Below are positions 5,627 to 8,070 of a stretch of 8,070 bases of DNA, in pieces. The stretch is from an uncultured Prevotellaceae bacterium (GTDB lineage Bacteria; Bacteroidota; Bacteroidia; Bacteroidales; Muribaculaceae): assembly GCA_945983195.1 (NCBI GenBank), contig CAMFSS010000083.1:1-8070 (forward strand). The letters are read 5' to 3'. The notes below the pieces were generated by a model. It made no database searches. It had not been told where the DNA came from and saw only the letters and a list, made by a program, of their open reading frames with translations. The position numbers were made by a program, and so were the translations under genes. Every line of letters begins with the position of its first letter. The first letter of the stretch is position 1.

Positions 5627-8070
5627 TTAGAATTCAACATTGATACCAAACACATAGGAGCGGCAGTGGGGATAAGTGCCCCAGTCGATGCCTTGCACGG
5701 CACCGCTGTTGCCCCACTGGTTCACTTCGGGATCCATGCCCTTGTAGCTCGTCCAGGTGAGCAGGTTGCTTGCCGAGAAGTAGGGCTGGAGCTTGCTGAT
5801 ACCGGCACGCTGGAGGAATCGCGCCTTAATGTCGTAGGCGATGGAGATATTCTTCACGCGCAGATAGCTTCCGTCTTCCACAAAGTAGCTTGAGTTGCGA
5901 ATGTCCCAGCCGGCTTTAGGCACGTCGGTGATTTGTCCGGGCACGCGCCAGCGGTCGAGCACACGTGCGCTCTGGTTCTTTCCGTCGTACATACCTTCGG
6001 TCTCGATGCGCGAGGCGTTGTAGATGTCGTTTCCGTAGCTTCCCTGGAGGAAAATGCTTAGGCTGATGCCTTTCCAGTAGAAATTGTTGGTCATACCGAA
6101 TGTGAAATCGGGATTCGGGTCGCCGATGTAGGTGCGGTCGCTCGAAGTCACTTTGCCGTCGCCTGTGATGTCGGCATAGATCATTTCGCCGGTTTCGGGG
6201 TCGACGCCCTGTGCTACATAGCCGAAGAAGCCTCCGAGAGGACGACCCTCCTCATTGCGCACCACGTCCTCCTTGATGAAGTCGCTGGTGGTGCATGTGG
6301 AGTAGACTTTCTGGAGCGCGAGCTTGGTGAGCTTGTTGCGGTTGAACGACATGTTGAAGTCGGTGGTCCACTCAAATTCGCCAACGAGATTGCGGCTGCT
6401 GATTGTGAATTCCACACCCTTGTTTGTCATTTCGCCCTCGTTGCGCTGAATTGTCGATGCCACCGATGAGCCGCTTGCCGGCAGGCTCACGTTCATGAGC
6501 ATGTCCTTGGTGTGCTTGTAATACCAGTCGAAGCTGACGGTCAGTCGGTTGTTGAAGGCAGTGAAGTCGAAGCCGATGTTGGTCTGAGTGGTAGTCTCCC
6601 ACTTGAGGTCCTTAGTGCGTAGGTTGGCAGGAGAAATGTTTGGCACGGCGTTTTCGTTGCCTTCCACTGTCCAGTCGACGCGGTTGATGTTGTAGCGTTG
6701 CAGGTAGGCATAGTCGCCGATACCGTTCTGGTTACCGGTCTTACCCCAGCCGCCGCGGATTTTCAGGTCGTTGAGCCATGTGAGGTCTTTCATAAAGTCT
6801 TCCGACGACATGCGCCATGCTGCCGAGAACGATGGGAAAGTTCCCCAGCGGTGGTCTTCATGCAGGCGCGACGAGCCGTCGACGCGCACGTTGGCTGTGA
6901 CAAGGTATTTGCTCAGATAGTTGTAGGAAACGCGGCCGAAGTACGACATTATTCCCCACTGCGAAGCACCCGAGCCGGTGCCGTTCCATGCAATCTTGTT
7001 GGCGGCGTTGAGAGTCTGCACATCGGCGTTGCGGTAGTGCGAGCCGTTGATCCAACTGTTGGTGTAATCGCTGTCGGTCCACGAAGAGCCTACCATCACA
7101 TCGAGGCTGTGGTCCTTGAACGACTTCACATAGTTCACCACATTGTCGAAAGTCAGAACGGTGTTCATGTTGCGGTTGTCGGAGCCAAGACCGTAGTTTT
7201 CGCGTCCCCAGGCTGTAGAAATAGGGTCGAGGAACGTGGTGCTGATGGCATTGCGGCGGTCGATTGAGAAAGTCGACTTGTAGGTGAGTTCGGGGAGAAT
7301 GGTGAAGCGGATGAAACCCGAAGCGATGAGGCGGTTCTCCTTCGCCTTGTCGTTTTCGGCACGAGCCATGTTTTCACGCGGGTTGGTGATGTTGCCCACG
7401 CCGTAGAAGTTGTTGTAGTATTGTCCGGGATTTAGGCTGTCCCAAACCGGGGCGTATGTAGGGGTGTTGACAACCGAAAGGATTGTACCGCCGCGGTTTG
7501 CGCCCGTACCCATTGCGCCACCGCCGTTGCTTGAATAGTCGGAGTACGACACATTGGCGTTCACTGTGAGCCATTTGCGGATTTTGCCCTCCACGTTGGT
7601 GCGGAAGCTGAAACGCTTGAAGTAGCTCACGTCGAGCACACCTTTCTCATTCTGATAGCCGGCTGAAATGTAGTATTTCATGATGTCGTTTCCGTTCGAC
7701 ACAGCAAGCTGGTAGTTCTGCGTGTGACCGGTAGTGTAGGTTTCATCGTGCCAGTCGGTGAGGTCGGGCAGGTCGTCGGGGAGATTCACCAGCCCGATTT
7801 CATCTTGAAGCTCCTTGTACTGTGCAGAATTGAGCACGTCGATTTTCTTTGCCACCTTGTTGATTGAATACTGGGCATTGAATGAGATTTTCGCATCGCC
7901 CTTCGAGCCGGCTTTTGTGGTGATGAGCACCACGCCGTTGGCGGCACGCGAGCCGTAGATTGCAGCCGATGAAGCGTCCTTCAGAATCTGCATGTCGGCA
8001 ATGTCGTTGGGCGAAAGGAAGTTGATGTTGTCAACAGGCACACCGTCGAGCACATAGAGAGGGTCGGTGC
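5627..8070 (-). CDS. SusC/RagA-like TonB-dependent outer-membrane transporter (5' end outside window)
   Basis: This is the outer-membrane barrel of a SusCD pair; with SusD it imports oligosaccharides using TonB-ExbBD energy. About 813 codons are visible and the frame is still open at the right edge. The first visible residues (TDPLYVLDGVPVDN) are already inside the plug domain, followed by the typical plug stretch DMQILKDASSAAIYGSRAANG and VVLITTKAG. The signal peptide, carboxypeptidase-D-like domain and TonB box lie outside; SusC proteins usually have roughly 1000 residues, so about 200 are missing. The rest is beta-barrel. The usual late SusC loop GRPLGGFFGYVAQGVDPETGE and an acidic DITGDGKVTSSD loop occur near visible residues 600-645. 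The protein ends in aromatic Phe (FGINVEF), as outer-membrane barrels do, and stops at TAA. The GTG at 8051-8053 codes for Val within the plug and is not a start. Family assignment is very secure; substrate is not readable from this protein. Confidence 0.96.
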   Translation of the reverse strand, partial: TDPLYVLDGVPVDNINFLSPNDIADMQILKDASSAAIYGSRAANGVVLITTKAGSKGDAKISFNAQYSINKVAKKIDVLNSAQYKELQDEIGLVNLPDDLPDLTDWHDETYTTGHTQNYQLAVSNGNDIMKYYISAGYQNEKGVLDVSYFKRFSFRTNVEGKIRKWLTVNANVSYSDYSSNGGGAMGTGANRGGTILSVVNTPTYAPVWDSLNPGQYYNNFYGVGNITNPRENMARAENDKAKENRLIASGFIRFTILPELTYKSTFSIDRRNAISTTFLDPISTAWGRENYGLGSDNRNMNTVLTFDNVVNYVKSFKDHSLDVMVGSSWTDSDYTNSWINGSHYRNADVQTLNAANKIAWNGTGSGASQWGIMSYFGRVSYNYLSKYLVTANVRVDGSSRLHEDHRWGTFPSFSAAWRMSSEDFMKDLTWLNDLKIRGGWGKTGNQNGIGDYAYLQRYNINRVDWTVEGNENAVPNISPANLRTKDLKWETTTQTNIGFDFTAFNNRLTVSFDWYYKHTKDMLMNVSLPASGSSVASTIQRNEGEMTNKGVEFTISSRNLVGEFEWTTDFNMSFNRNKLTKLALQKVYSTCTTSDFIKEDVVRNEEGRPLGGFFGYVAQGVDPETGEMIYADITGDGKVTSSDRTYIGDPNPDFTFGMTNNFYWKGISLSIFLQGSYGNDIYNASRIETEGMYDGKNQSARVLDRWRVPGQITDVPKAGWDIRNSSYFVEDGSYLRVKNISIAYDIKARFLQRAGISKLQPYFSASNLLTWTSYKGMDPEVNQWGNSGAVQGIDWGTYPHCRSYVFGINVEF

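Noticed and set aside
6698..7267. 189-codon plus-strand open frame opposite susC
   Set aside because: It is antisense to a conserved, intact susC frame; its composition is what the complement of GC-rich Bacteroidales coding sequence produces. No family is recognisable.
8051..8053. GTG as the start of the SusC protein
   Set aside because: The frame is open to the window edge and the residues before it (TDPLY) belong to the conserved plug segment DPLYVLDG.
1..8070. tRNA or rRNA genes, CRISPR arrays, insertion sequences
   Set aside because: No regularly spaced identical repeats, transposase-like frames, terminal inverted repeats with target duplications, or recognisable structural RNA segments were seen.

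Overview
The window looks like Bacteroidota chromosome, order Bacteroidales, moderately GC-rich. All four genes lie on the minus strand and form the core of a polysaccharide utilisation locus (PUL): susC-like, susD-like, a GH30 glycoside hydrolase and a SusE/SusF-position surface glycan-binding lipoprotein. Three of the four products start with a lipoprotein signal peptide, with acidic residues close behind the lipidated Cys, as in Bacteroidota surface lipoproteins. A gut lineage such as Muribaculaceae would fit, but that is a guess from composition and protein style.

Layout, read in the direction of transcription (right to left). The susC gene enters at the right edge without its 5' end (8070-5627). 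After 23 bp comes susD (5603-4083). After 39 bp comes the GH30 gene (4043-2559). After 21 bp comes the SusE-position gene (2537-432 as an open frame, native stop possibly at 518-520). A Rho-independent terminator for the operon lies at about 349-386. The remaining 345 bp or so at the left edge look non-coding and hold short repeats, a perfect palindrome and a strongly G/T-biased tract.

How the parts should work together: SusE-like and SusD-like lipoproteins capture a glycan at the cell surface, the GH30 lipoprotein cuts it, and the SusCD pair imports the oligosaccharides using TonB energy. The GH30 resembles the surface endo-beta-1,6-glucanases of Bacteroides, so beta-1,6-glucan (fungal or yeast wall) is the best guess for the substrate. 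No regulator, GH3 or other enzyme is visible here.

The main surprises are two coding lesions. The GH30 frame is continuous from its lipoprotein signal to its C-terminus except for one in-frame TGA at codon 48. The SusE-position gene appears to shift frame in its last residues: its open frame runs on through an 11-bp perfect hairpin, while a TAA in another frame sits just ahead of that hairpin. Both lesions can be explained by one-base changes in short homopolymers, so assembly error and genuine gene decay must be separated before either is interpreted.
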